From Eggerthella sp. YY7918 (GTDB lineage Bacteria > Actinomycetota > Coriobacteriia > Coriobacteriales > Eggerthellaceae): a stretch of DNA of 64,000 bases. The first letter of the stretch is position 1, and each line of letters begins with the position of its first letter. Shown here piece by piece: positions 53,152 through 61,962 of the stretch. The position numbers and the translations under genes were made by a program. The notes beneath the pieces were generated by a model. The model was not told the origin of the DNA. It did no database searches and was given only the letters and a program-made list of their open reading frames with translations. Location: the NCBI RefSeq assembly GCF_000270285.1, contig NC_015738.1, forward strand, positions 1,240,001 to 1,304,000, written 5' to 3'.

Positions 53152-53522
53152 TGCAATTTGCAACCGACGTTGCGGTCTACACCTGCATTTGTTGTCCTGT
53201 CGGCTGCCGTGTTGAGGTGTCGTTCGACGAGAACGGACAGGTGGCTGAGGTAAGCGGTCACACGTGCAAGCGTGGTGCCGACTATGCCGCTCAGGAGGCG
53301 GTGAGCCCCGAGCGTATGGTGACCGCTGTGCTGTGCGTAGAAGGCTGCCTGGAACCGGTAAGCGTAAAAACGGCTCGCCCCGTACCAAAAGCGCTTGTAC
53401 ACGATGTTCTTGCCGCCGTGGCCGAGCTCAATCTTTCTGCCCCTATCGCTGCCGGTGAGCACCTGATTGACGACGTATGCGAAACCGGCATACCCGTACT
53501 TGCCACAAAGAGCGTATCCTGA
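53151..53522 (+). CDS. DUF1667 protein, partner of the fused oxidoreductase
   Basis: The protein has 123 residues. Y-T-C-I-C-C-P-V-G-C, then C-K-R-G, and R-P-V-P-K-A-L-V-H-D match DUF1667, a small cysteine-rich protein always found with GlpA/GlpB-like oxidoreductases, likely an Fe-S or electron-carrier subunit. Its ATG overlaps the upstream TGA, so the two are translationally coupled. Confidence 0.9.
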   Translation: MQFATDVAVYTCICCPVGCRVEVSFDENGQVAEVSGHTCKRGADYAAQEAVSPERMVTAVLCVEGCLEPVSVKTARPVPKALVHDVLAAVAELNLSAPIAAGEHLIDDVCETGIPVLATKSVS

Positions 53523-53573
53523 AGCCACTGCGTTCACAGCACGAAGTGCACAGGAATGAAGGGCTGATTTGAT

Positions 53574-53825
53574 ATGTCTGACGCCGATAAAACAGTACAA
53601 GAAGACGGGCGCGGCACACGCCTTGCCGTTACGGCGCTCATAGCCATAGGGGCGGTGGCGCTTTTGTTTGCCGTCGCTGCCGTGACGCTTTTGCTTATAG
53701 GCGAGCTTTTAAGGGGCCAGTGGCTGCTTGCGGGCATCGCTGCCGTTGCTCTTGTTGCGCTCTACCTGCTAGCTAAGCGCTTTTTGCGGGTTGCCGTAAA
53801 TCAAAACACCAACCCGCTCGGGTAG
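53574..53825 (+). CDS. Small two-helix membrane protein
   Basis: The protein has 83 residues with two hydrophobic helices (A-V-T-A-L-I-A-I-G-A-V-A-L-L-F and L-L-A-G-I-A-A-V-A-L-V-A-L-Y-L) and short polar ends. AAGGGCTGATTTGAT precedes ATG 53574. No family recognised. It lies 51 bases after the DUF1667 gene and could be a membrane anchor for the oxidoreductase; that is only an inference. Confidence 0.6.
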   Translation: MSDADKTVQEDGRGTRLAVTALIAIGAVALLFAVAAVTLLLIGELLRGQWLLAGIAAVALVALYLLAKRFLRVAVNQNTNPLG

Positions 53826-53835
53826 CCGAGGTTTG

Positions 53836-55350
53836 CTAGCGGCGTTTGGTTCGCTGCTGGGCTAAGGAGGCGCGTCGTGCGCGACCCGGGCGCAAGTCGG
53901 CTCCGCCTCGTTTGGCGGGTGCGCTGCTTACCGGTGGTTTCTTCCCCTGTGTCGCACTGCTCTGCTTCTTCGCCTGCTGTTGGGAGGGACGTTGGCGGTT
54001 CGGTTGTGCCCCAGCTACGCCAACGGGTTTCTTCGGAGTGCGACGTTTCTTGTTCGCCGCGCTGTGAGTGGGCGTCGATGCAGCGGCATCTGTCTGCGCC
54101 GCTTCGCGTGCTTTTGCCTTTTTGCGTTCACGCGCGGCCATCTCTTTAGCAGCCTGTTTGATTTCGGGGTCGCGTCGCGTCTCGGCGCGGGCGGTACGTG
54201 CGGCAGCCTCGGCCGCGGCGGTTTCGGCATCGTAGGAGGCCAGCTCCATCTCGGGGATGGGTCGCTTGATGAGTTTCTCAATGTCACGAAGCGCATCGTT
54301 GGTTTCGGGGCTTACAAAAGACACGGCGAATCCGGCTGCGCCTGCGCGTCCTGTGCGGCCAATACGATGCACGTAGTCTTCGGGCTGCGTGGGCAGATCG
54401 TAATTCACCACATAATCGACCTCTTCCACGTCGATGCCGCGTGCGAGAACATCGGTAGCCACGATAACGCCCACCCGTCCGCTTGCGAAGTTGTCGAGTG
54501 CGCGACGACGCTGGTTTTGCGAGCGATCTGAATGGATGGCTTCGGCTGTAAATCCTGCACGCTTGAGGCGCCGGCAGGTGGAGTCAGCGCGGCTTCGTGT
54601 GCGTGCGAATACGATAACGCGTTCGGATCCCTTTTCGGCGAGCAGGGCTTTCAGCAAGTCGGGCTTGAGGTTTTGTTGCGTGTGGATGATGTACTGTTCG
54701 ACGGTGTCGGCTGTTTCGCCCTTGTGTGCGATTTCAACGAAGGCGGGATTGTGTAAAAGTTTCCCCACGCTGTTTTTGATGGACGCATCGATGGTGGCTG
54801 AGAACAGAAGCGTTTGGCGTGTGGAGGGCGTCGCGCCGATGATCTTTTTCATGGCCGGCCAAAAACCCATATCGAGCATACGGTCGGCCTCGTCGAGCAC
54901 CAGCACCTCGACATCGCCGAGGCGTACCGCTCCTTGTTCCATCAGGTCAACAAGGCGGCCGGGCGTGGCGATGAGGATGTCTACACCGTGCTTGAGCTTG
55001 CTGATCTGAGGCTCATAGGAAAGTCCGCCCACGACGGTCAGAATGCGATGATGCGTGGATACCGCGATGGCGCTGCACACTTCGCCAATTTGCTGCGCCA
55101 GTTCGCGCGTGGGTGTGACCACCAGCATGAGGGGACCTTGGCCGCCCTTGGCGTGGCCTACGCGATCAAGGGAAGGCAGCGAAAACGCAGCTGTCTTGCC
55201 GGTGCCGGTTTTTGCTGCGGCAATAAGGTCGCGTCCTTCGAGGGCGAGGGGAATGGCTTGTTCTTGAACAGGAGTAGGTGCTTCGTAACCCAGACGTGCG
55301 ACGGCCTGGAGGACGTGCTCGGACAAGCCGAGTTCATTGAATTGCAACAT
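53836..55350 (-). CDS. DEAD-box ATP-dependent RNA helicase
   Basis: The protein has 504 residues. All core motifs are present in order: A-K-T-G-T-G-K-T, P-T-R-E-L-A, T-P-G-R, V-L-D-E-A-D, S-A-T, then A-T-D-V-L-A-R-G-I-D and H-R-I-G-R-T-G-R-A-G. The C-terminal 110 residues are a Lys/Arg/Ala/Pro-rich tail typical of RNA-binding extensions in RhlE-like enzymes. Role in ribosome assembly or RNA turnover is likely. Converges with the small membrane protein gene. Confidence 0.95.
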   Translation of the reverse strand: MLQFNELGLSEHVLQAVARLGYEAPTPVQEQAIPLALEGRDLIAAAKTGTGKTAAFSLPSLDRVGHAKGGQGPLMLVVTPTRELAQQIGEVCSAIAVSTHHRILTVVGGLSYEPQISKLKHGVDILIATPGRLVDLMEQGAVRLGDVEVLVLDEADRMLDMGFWPAMKKIIGATPSTRQTLLFSATIDASIKNSVGKLLHNPAFVEIAHKGETADTVEQYIIHTQQNLKPDLLKALLAEKGSERVIVFARTRSRADSTCRRLKRAGFTAEAIHSDRSQNQRRRALDNFASGRVGVIVATDVLARGIDVEEVDYVVNYDLPTQPEDYVHRIGRTGRAGAAGFAVSFVSPETNDALRDIEKLIKRPIPEMELASYDAETAAAEAAARTARAETRRDPEIKQAAKEMAARERKKAKAREAAQTDAAASTPTHSAANKKRRTPKKPVGVAGAQPNRQRPSQQQAKKQSSATQGKKPPVSSAPAKRGGADLRPGRARRASLAQQRTKRR

Positions 55351-55601
55351 GGCTTTCTCTGATTTCTGTAGTAGGGCGACGGTGAACGTCGCGAATGGTC
55401 GATGCAGGTGTCGATCCGCCGCATCGGAGCCTTTTCGGAAGATCGAGGCGGGGTGATACAGGGTTTCACCAGCGCCGAACAGCCATTATACCTGTTTTGC
55501 GTTACACTGCCAGGGAAAAGGCGCACGAAATGTAATGTCCTTGAGAAATGTACATCCCCTGTCGCGCTGTCGGTTTCGGCGTGCTGCGGGTTTTGGAAGT
55601 G

Positions 55602-56999
55602 CTAGCGCGTATGGGCGGGCTTGTTTCCCCAGTAGAACCACATGAAGTGCTTGCGGTAGCGGGAATCGTCAGGGTCTTTGGGCTCCGCAGCAAGGCGCAG
55701 CGTTGCGGCGGCGATGTCGCGCGCTGCGTTGGCGCGACGCAGAAAACTGCCGTTCACAAGCATAGCGTGGATGCTTTCGGGGTTTTTCGCAATGTGGCGC
55801 AGCGCATCGAGCAGCTCGCGCGCGGTGGTCACGTGCAGCGCGGCGCCAAGCGAGGTGAGCATCTGCACGTTCACCTTCTCTTGTCCATATGCCCGGCCCA
55901 ACAGCACCATGGGTACCTGGGCGCACAGGCATTCGGTGACCGTAAGGCCGCCCGACTTGCAAATGACCAGATCGCTCGTAGCCATGAGCGCGGCCATCTC
56001 TTCCACGTAATCCACGACCGTCGTGTTCGTAAGCCCCAGCTCTTTGCAGGCTTGGCGCAGGTGTCGGGCATAATCGGCGTCGTTTCCAGCCACGAACACG
56101 AAGTGAAGGGACTCTTCGAAGGTATGCAGGTAGGGCAAAAGCTTGTCGAGCGCTGTGCGGAAGTGCACATAGGGGCGCGGCAGGTACGCACCGGCCAAGG
56201 CGAGCACAATGCGCTTGTCCTTCGGCAATCCGAGGCGATCGCGAACAGCTGCGCGGTCGTACGTGCGGCGGAAATCTTCGCGCGTGGGAATGCCGGTGAT
56301 CTGAAGAGATTCTTCCGGAATTTTGCGCGCACGCAGCGTTTCGGCCATGGACTCGTTTGCCACGCAGAATAAATCGGTGGCGCGATGCGGCCAGAGTCCC
56401 TCAGTTTCGTAGTCGGTCGGCACACAGATAATAGGGAAGTGCTGTCCGCTTAACATGCGTGCCGCCACGGCTACGTTCGCAGCGGTGATGTGCGTACAGA
56501 CGATGGCGAGGGGCTGCTTTGTGCGCACGTACTCGGTGAAGGCGGGGTACATGATGCGGTTCCAGATGGAACCACCGCCCCACAAAAGCCGCCCGGTGAG
56601 CGTGAAGCGCCACGTGAGGTCATAGATGGGCCGCGTTGCGCCCGTAAAGAGCGATGCGGTCTTGTTGCCATCGAATACGATGCGGCCGAAATCGAGTACG
56701 TCGTGCACTTCCACTTCAAGGTCAGAGGGGGTGAGAAAGCCGCTGGCGTTTGGGTCAGAGATGGAGCTTGCGTCCTGTTGGTCGGCAGCGGTATCGGTTT
56801 CCTTTTCCGGCAGCGCCCCTTCTTCGCGCATGAGTTCAAACGCCTGGGCGATAGCGTTCGCCGCGCTGCGATGGCCGGATCCGACGGACGCGTGCATGAC
56901 GATAACAAGGGGTTTTGGGCCATCCTCCTGTGCGAGGGAAAGAGCGCTCGTCGAAGGATCGTGCGGGGCGAGCGGAATGATGCTTTCGTTTTCGTCCAT
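55602..56999 (-). CDS. MGDG-synthase-like glycosyltransferase (GT28 type)
   Basis: The protein has 465 residues. V-M-H-A-S-V-G-S-G-H-R-S-A-A is the N-terminal motif of diacylglycerol glycosyltransferases of the MGDG synthase/UgtP group, and the C-terminal nucleotide-sugar site reads V-I-C-K-S-G-G-L-T-V-T-E-C-L. About 50 residues of Asp/Ser/Thr-rich insert (residues 60-95) interrupt the N-domain. ATG 56999 follows AGGGGTGTC. It adds a sugar to a membrane lipid, perhaps an anchor for wall-associated glycolipids. Confidence 0.85.
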   Translation of the reverse strand: MDENESIIPLAPHDPSTSALSLAQEDGPKPLVIVMHASVGSGHRSAANAIAQAFELMREEGALPEKETDTAADQQDASSISDPNASGFLTPSDLEVEVHDVLDFGRIVFDGNKTASLFTGATRPIYDLTWRFTLTGRLLWGGGSIWNRIMYPAFTEYVRTKQPLAIVCTHITAANVAVAARMLSGQHFPIICVPTDYETEGLWPHRATDLFCVANESMAETLRARKIPEESLQITGIPTREDFRRTYDRAAVRDRLGLPKDKRIVLALAGAYLPRPYVHFRTALDKLLPYLHTFEESLHFVFVAGNDADYARHLRQACKELGLTNTTVVDYVEEMAALMATSDLVICKSGGLTVTECLCAQVPMVLLGRAYGQEKVNVQMLTSLGAALHVTTARELLDALRHIAKNPESIHAMLVNGSFLRRANAARDIAAATLRLAAEPKDPDDSRYRKHFMWFYWGNKPAHTR

Positions 57000-57058
57000 G
57001 ACACCCCTGCTGTAAAGCAAAACGAACGGGAGGCAATCCCGTTCGTTTCAATGGTCGA

Positions 57059-57133
57059 TGGTGCCCCCAACGAGAATCGAACTCGTGTCTCAGCCTTGAA
57101 AGGGCCGCGTCCTAACCTCTAGACTATGGGGAC
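57059..57133 (-). tRNA. tRNA-Glu (UUC)
   Basis: Acceptor GTCCCCA pairs with TGGGGGC, discriminator A, CCA encoded. The anticodon loop CTTTCAA carries TTC. The D-arm (GTCTAGAGGTTAGGAC) and T-arm (GAGTTCGATTCTC) are standard. Confidence 0.96.
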
Positions 57134-57170
57134 GAGTGTGCTTTTCTAATCCGAAAAAGCAGCCTGAACA

Positions 57171-57198
57171 TTATTACAAAGCACGCGCCGCATTGCAA
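57171..57198 (-). promoter_or_regulatory. Promoter of tRNA-Glu
   Basis: TTGCAA, 16 bases, TAATAA on the minus strand, about 38 bases upstream of the tRNA 5' end. Confidence 0.6.
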
Positions 57199-57351
57199 GA
57201 AGAAATATTCTCGACTTTTATCATCCCGCGAATTGTCCACAACGGGCCAGTTAATGTAACCCATAGATTACGTTTTATTGTGAAGACCGGTATGCGTATC
57301 ATCAGGGAAAACGATTAACTTTTTATTATCTCAATAAAAGAAGGAGAATAC

Positions 57352-57465
57352 ATGACTGATATTTTTGGTCATGGTTTGGTATTGTTAAAAGTGCAGACGG
57401 GACGACAGTCAAAGAGAGAGGCGCGCAACGACTCCACAGCGACCATTCGTCCCGTCAGCTTTTAA
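57352..57465 (+). CDS. Possible 37-residue small protein
   Basis: AAGGAG stands five bases before ATG 57352, an excellent ribosome site. The frame encodes M-T-D-I-F-G-H-G-L-V-L-L-K-V, then a basic, Ser/Arg-rich stretch, ending R-P-V-S-F. The last codons overlap the terminator stem of the leftward gene. No homologue recognised; could be fortuitous. Confidence 0.35.
   Translation: MTDIFGHGLVLLKVQTGRQSKREARNDSTATIRPVSF
57396..57456 (-). terminator. Terminator of the GT2 gene
   Basis: GACGGGACGA (57396-57405) pairs with TCGTCCCGTC (57447-57456) around a 41-base loop; on the minus strand it is followed by TGCACTTTTAAC. Confidence 0.6.
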
Positions 57466-57466
57466 A

Positions 57467-58435
57467 CTACAGGCTATCAGAACGGCGATAGTGCTCGTAG
57501 GCCTGAGTTACTTCAAGTTCGTACTCCTTGCGCGTGCCTTTAACGACGGTGTCGAGAATGAGTCCGCAAGAAAACGAGAGCATACCCACAAACACAAGTG
57601 CTACCGCCAAGAGCGCCGAAGGGAGTTTCGGCACAAGCCCTGTTTGGGCGAACTCTACCACCACGGGAATGCCGGCAACAAGGCCGAGCACGAAGAAGAG
57701 CAGCGACACCCAGGTAAACAGCGCCAAGGGGCGGTAATCCTTGAACAGCGACAAAATCATAAGCAGTACCTTTGTGCCATCCGAGAACGTGTCAAGCTTG
57801 CTCTCGCTTCCTTCGGGACGATCGCGATAGTCGATGGGCACTTCGGCAATTCTCCAGCGCTTGTCGACGGCATGGATGGAAAGCTCGGTTTCGATTTCAA
57901 AGCCGGGGGAGAGTACTGGCATGGTCTTGGCGAATACCGTATTGAACGCACGGTAGCCCGTCATCACATCCGAAAATTCGAATCCATAGATAAGCTTGAT
58001 CAAAAAGCGCACGAGATTATTGCCGAATCCATGAAACGCGCGATCGTTCTCTTCGCCGTAGGTACCGTTCGACAGGCGATCACCCACGCTCATATCGGCC
58101 TCGTCGGCGATAAGGGGGGCCAAAAGGGCGCGAGCGGCTTCTGCGGGGTACGTGTCGTCACCATCGACCATGATGTAGTAATCTGCATCGATGTCGCGAA
58201 TCATCTGGCGTACGACGTTGCCCTTGCCTTGTCGATGTTCGTGTCGCACCGTGGCGCCGTGCTCACGGGCGATGTCTGCCGTGTTGTCGGACGAGTTGTT
58301 GTCGTAGACATACACCGTCGCCTCGGGCAAGGCACGATGAAAATCATCGACAACCTTTCCAATGGTTAAAGCTTCGTTGTAGCAAGGGATGAGTACCGCT
58401 ATAGAGGGTGCGTTGATCGCCATATCGTTTTGCAC
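57467..58435 (-). CDS. Polyprenyl-phosphate glycosyltransferase (GT2, DPM1/GtrB-like)
   Basis: The protein has 322 residues. I-A-V-L-I-P-C-Y-N-E-A opens the GT-A fold; M-V-D-G-D-D-T-Y is the D-x-D site; two C-terminal helices (about 235-310) anchor it. Start is GTG 58435, six bases after AGGAG; the ATG at 58423 is 18 bases away from it. Together with the divergent GtrA-like gene it suggests transfer of a sugar from a lipid carrier to surface glycans. Confidence 0.88.
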   Translation of the reverse strand: MQNDMAINAPSIAVLIPCYNEALTIGKVVDDFHRALPEATVYVYDNNSSDNTADIAREHGATVRHEHRQGKGNVVRQMIRDIDADYYIMVDGDDTYPAEAARALLAPLIADEADMSVGDRLSNGTYGEENDRAFHGFGNNLVRFLIKLIYGFEFSDVMTGYRAFNTVFAKTMPVLSPGFEIETELSIHAVDKRWRIAEVPIDYRDRPEGSESKLDTFSDGTKVLLMILSLFKDYRPLALFTWVSLLFFVLGLVAGIPVVVEFAQTGLVPKLPSALLAVALVFVGMLSFSCGLILDTVVKGTRKEYELEVTQAYEHYRRSDSL

Positions 58436-58675
58436 AAGTCTCTCCTGTTCGTTAATGCGATAATCGTACTCGAAAGAGCGCCGTCGCGCTAGATATGCAG
58501 AAAATATTGCAGTCGAAATACCGCTGCTCTTCCAAAGAAACAGCGCTGCTTTGCGGATTCGGTGCAGGGATGAGCGCAGCGGGATGGGCACGTGGGCAAG
58601 CCCCTTGATATTTGTCGCGTTTATGCCACAATAAGTGGACTTTTGAACCGACGTGACTAAGGCAAGAGGGGACGC

Positions 58676-59095
58676 ATGAAAAAACTGATCGCTCAGATCA
58701 TGAAATTTGGTGTAGTAGGCGTTATCGCCTTCATCATCGACTATGGTCTGATGATCTTTTTGACCGAAGTGTTCGGGGTACCCTATCTTATCAGTGCCAC
58801 CGTTTCGTTTACCGTGTCGGTGGTGTTCAACTACGTTGCGTCGATGCGCTATGTGTTCGCCCACAAAGAAGGAATGAGCCGTCGACGAGAGTTCATCATC
58901 TTTGTGGTGCTGTCGGTTATCGGTTTGGGGATCAACAACGTGTGTCTGTGGGCGGGTACCGATTTGCTTGGGATCGATTACCGTATTTCGAAGATTGTGG
59001 TGACCGCTATCGTCATGGTGTGGAACTTTGTCACCCGCAAGATATTTCTTGATGCAGGCGATAAGCCGGGCGAGGTGCTTTCGGACATCGAATAG
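58676..59095 (+). CDS. GtrA-like flippase
   Basis: The protein has 139 residues with four membrane helices. [25 protein letters not shown] and [10 protein letters not shown] are GtrA family motifs. AAGAGGGG precedes ATG 58676. It probably moves polyprenyl-linked sugars made by the divergent GT2 enzyme across the membrane. Confidence 0.92.
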   Translation: MKKLIAQIMKFGVVGVIAFIIDYGLMIFLTEVFGVPYLISATVSFTVSVVFNYVASMRYVFAHKEGMSRRREFIIFVVLSVIGLGINNVCLWAGTDLLGIDYRISKIVVTAIVMVWNFVTRKIFLDAGDKPGEVLSDIE

Positions 59096-59152
59096 CGTGC
59101 GTGTCTAGAAAGCAAACGAACAGGCGCAAGGCCTGTTCGCATAGGGTAAATC

Positions 59153-59228
59153 TGGTGCCCTTGACAGGATTCGAACCTGCGGCTTTCTGCTCCGGAGGCA
59201 GACGCTCTATCCCCTGAGCTACAAGGGC
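59153..59228 (-). tRNA. tRNA-Arg (CCG)
   Basis: Acceptor GCCCTTG pairs with CAAGGGC, discriminator A, CCA encoded. Anticodon loop CTCCGGA carries CCG; the T-loop reads GGTTCGAATCC. TATAAT on the minus strand at 59239-59244 is a likely -10 just upstream. Confidence 0.96.
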
Positions 59229-59293
59229 ACGTTGCGAAATTATACGCTATCATGGGCGCGACAGATATCAAAATCAAGATTTAGGCGCATTCT

Positions 59294-60922
59294 ATGGAAG
59301 AAACAGTAACGGTTGAACGCATGGGCAACGGTGCGGAGGCCATCGCGCACTTACGCGATGGAAAGACCGTGTTTGTGGCCGGTGTCGCCCCAGGTGATGT
59401 GGCAAAGATTGAAATTGTTGAGGATAAGGCGACCTTTGCTCGGGCCCGCGTGGTGTCGATCGAAGAGTCGTCTGGTTTGCGCGTCCGCGAGCAACCGCGT
59501 ATGGATGCGACCATCGGAGCGCCGTGGGCGCATCTTACCTACGAGGCGCAGATCGAGGCAAAGCGCGCTAACATTGTCGATGCCCTTGTGCGTACAGCCC
59601 GCTTGGATCAAGCGCGCGTGGCCGAGCTGGTGCAAACCTGTCTTCCCAGCAAGCGTGAGTGGGGGTATCGCAACAAACTGGAAATGGCGGGGGCCTATGG
59701 CGTGAATGGCCAGTTCGACCTTGGGTTCTATCGGGAAGGCACCCACGACATGGTCATGCCGCCCACCTATCCGCTTGTGCACGACGCCATTGCGCGCGCA
59801 CCCAAGGCACTGCGCGGAGCGCTCAGGTTTGCCCAGGGGTCGCAGGATTTGGGAATCTTTCGTGTTGGCGTGCGTCACAGTCTGCGGACGCGCGAGCTCG
59901 AAGTGGCGCTGTGGACCACGCCTGCAAGCTTTCCTCGCGCCCATGTGGCCCAAACGGTGAAGAGTGCGCTTAAGGCGACCAGTATCGTGCGGGTGATTGC
60001 CGATCCTGGCAAGGCGCGCAAGGTAAAAAGCGTGGAGGTGCTCGACGGCAAAGGGCGTTGGACGGAAGTGTTGGGACATGCGCGCTATCAAGCCTCCGCA
60101 CCGTCGTTTTTTCAGGTGAATACCGCTCAAGCAGAAAACCTTGTATCGGAAGTTATCGCCCGTTTGGGCGGCAGCATGACCGATGAGGGCCCACAAGGGC
60201 TTGAGGGCCTGTTAGTGGCCGATCTGTATGCCGGGGGAGGCACGTTTTCGGTGCCGCTCGCGCAGGCTGGGGCCGAGGTGATCGCGGTTGAGGCGGCAGC
60301 CTCTTCGGTGCGCGATCTGCGACGCAACGCGGATGAAAACGACGTTGATATCGATGTCGTCGGGGGAGACGCGGCGCGCGAGCTGCCGGAGCTTGAAGAC
60401 ATCGACGCGCTTGTGGTCGATCCGCCACGTTCGGGTTTGGCTGACGGGGTGGCGGAAAGCATCGCAGCCTGCGCGCCTGCGCGCGTGATCTACGTAAGCT
60501 GCAACCCTGCCACGTTCGCCCGCGATGTGGCACGCCTTGAGTCGTGCTGCTACCGGCTGGAACGGGTCCAGCCGGTCGATATGTTTCCCCAAACGTACCA
60601 CGTGGAGACGGTTGCGGTTCTATCTCGGAAATCCGCAACGAAGACTTTCATCCCCGTGACCGTCAGCCCGAAGGACATGGGACTGGATGAGGCCAAGGCG
60701 CAACCGACGTACGAGAACATCCGAAAGTATGTGAAGGAGACGCACGGCCTGACCGTGAGCACCCTGAACATCGCGCAAATGAAGGCCGAGTGCGGACTGG
60801 AGATGGAGTGCGACCGCTCGGGCGGCAAGCAGCAGCCGAAGTGTCCGCCCGAGAAGCGCGAGGCGATTCTGGACGCGTTCCGACACTTCGGGATGATTGA
60901 GGATGATTCCTCGGAGGGATAG
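59294..60922 (+). CDS. rlmD: 23S rRNA (uracil-5-)-methyltransferase RlmD/RumA type with C-terminal extension
   Basis: The protein has 542 residues against about 430-450 for the family. An N-terminal TRAM-like part (1-60) is followed by the methyltransferase fold with D-L-Y-A-G-G-G-T-F, V-D-P-P-R-S-G-L and the catalytic cysteine in V-S-C-N-P-A-T. The normal C-terminus H-V-E-T-V-A-V-L-S-R is at about residue 446. The cysteines that bind a [4Fe-4S] cluster in RumA are absent from the corresponding stretch (P-R-M-D-A-T-I-G-A-P-W). The last 95 residues form a separate module (T-Y-E-N-I-R-K-Y-V, C-P-P-E-K-R-E-A-I-L) seen on mobile elements that insert here. Confidence 0.92.
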   Translation: MEETVTVERMGNGAEAIAHLRDGKTVFVAGVAPGDVAKIEIVEDKATFARARVVSIEESSGLRVREQPRMDATIGAPWAHLTYEAQIEAKRANIVDALVRTARLDQARVAELVQTCLPSKREWGYRNKLEMAGAYGVNGQFDLGFYREGTHDMVMPPTYPLVHDAIARAPKALRGALRFAQGSQDLGIFRVGVRHSLRTRELEVALWTTPASFPRAHVAQTVKSALKATSIVRVIADPGKARKVKSVEVLDGKGRWTEVLGHARYQASAPSFFQVNTAQAENLVSEVIARLGGSMTDEGPQGLEGLLVADLYAGGGTFSVPLAQAGAEVIAVEAAASSVRDLRRNADENDVDIDVVGGDAARELPELEDIDALVVDPPRSGLADGVAESIAACAPARVIYVSCNPATFARDVARLESCCYRLERVQPVDMFPQTYHVETVAVLSRKSATKTFIPVTVSPKDMGLDEAKAQPTYENIRKYVKETHGLTVSTLNIAQMKAECGLEMECDRSGGKQQPKCPPEKREAILDAFRHFGMIEDDSSEG

Positions 60923-60952
60923 GACGCTGTATTTTGCGTTTTAAGACGTTTT

Positions 60953-60992
60953 AAGCCCGTTGGGGTACTCCGTTACCCTGGCGGGCTTTTTC
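60953..60992 (+). terminator. Terminator after rlmD
   Basis: AAGCCCG and GGGTA pair with TACCC and CGGGCTT, followed by TTTTCG. Confidence 0.85.
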
Positions 60993-61148
60993 GTGCCTTA
61001 AAACGCCTCTGAGAGCGTCAGAGAAGCAAAGGCGGATGCAGGTGCGCATCTCGCTTCCGCTCGATGCTGGGATTGGCCGCCCTGCGGGCGGCTGGTTCGG
61101 GTCTTGGGTCTGGGTACAGCAGGGGGCGGGCATGTCCGATTTCGGGTT

Positions 61149-61702
61149 CTGACACACTATCGCGAAAAAATAGTGTGTCAGAACTTTCCCCAGTTTATCG
61201 GGGAGTACGGGAAGGTGGTCGATTTCTGACACACTTGCGAAAATTTTAGTGTGTCGGTACTTTTCCCGTGTTCATCGGGGAGTACAACCATCTGACACAC
61301 TTGACACACCTTTTTTTGAACTAATGCGCGCGAGAGAAAAAATAAGTATATAGATATATATAGGGAAAAATTTCTCTGTACGCGTAGATTGGAAAAATAG
61401 TGTGTTTAGTGTGTCAAGCGTCCGAGGAAGCCGATAAATCCTACGAAAGTACCGACACACTATAAAAAATGGAAGTGTGTCAGAAAAACGGGCAATCGCT
61501 CGGGGAAGCCGATGAATGCGGGAAATCTCTGACACACTTCGAAGTGTGTCAAAGTGTGTCAGAGGTTCCCTCTCCTGCCGTGTACGGCCCTTCTTCTGCT
61601 TTCAGCTTCTTGGTGGCTCGTTCCACTTTCCAATCCGAGAGTGGAACGCAATGTTCCCCGTGTTTATCGGGGAGTAGAGGCGGATGTTCCACTTGTTCCA
61701 CT
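61149..61702. repeat. Mirror-symmetric array of octamer repeats around an AT-rich core
   Basis: Thirteen copies of GACACACT or its complement (two with one mismatch) lie at 61151-61560, mostly as inverted pairs 12-13 bases apart. The unit pair-38 bases-two direct copies one base apart occurs at 61228-61310 and, reversed, at 61399-61481. Between them is an AT-rich centre (61311-61398) with TATATAGATATATATAG. A third unit (61620-61702) has exactly the same spacing (8-12-8-38-8-1-8) but uses the octamer GTTCCACT. All 38-base spacers contain TTCATCGG or TTTATCGG with flanking matches. It looks like a replication origin or a multi-operator. Confidence 0.85.
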
Positions 61703-61812
61703 TTTCGAACGCAGTAGTGGCACATGGGCGCGCGCAATATTTTTTTCGGGCGATTTCCGCTCGTATACGAGTGGAAACAAGCCTCTGACCTGCGGAGACG
61801 GAATATCGGGTA

Positions 61813-61841
61813 TTGCGTTAATCGAGTTAACGCTGTATAAT
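61813..61841 (+). promoter_or_regulatory. Promoter with an overlapping operator palindrome
   Basis: TTGCGT (61813-61818), 17 bases, TATAAT (61836-61841). GCGTTAA-TCGAG-TTAACGC (61815-61833) is a perfect palindrome covering the -35 and spacer, as in repressor-controlled phage promoters. Confidence 0.75.
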
Positions 61842-61962
61842 ACCAGTTGTATAGATAAATGGCTCAGCACCCGTCCCGTCTTTGATGCGGGGTTGCTACC
61901 GGGAATAGGAGCCGAGCGCTCGGTCAAATAGGCCGTGCGTCACGGGCGAAATAACGAACACG

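Noticed and set aside
57136-57318. 60-codon frame next to tRNA-Glu
   Set aside because: No ribosome site, GTG start directly at the tRNA end, overlaps the tRNA promoter, no family features.
61149-61702. CRISPR array
   Set aside because: Repeats are only eight bases, inverted as often as direct, and spacers are themselves similar; no cas genes.
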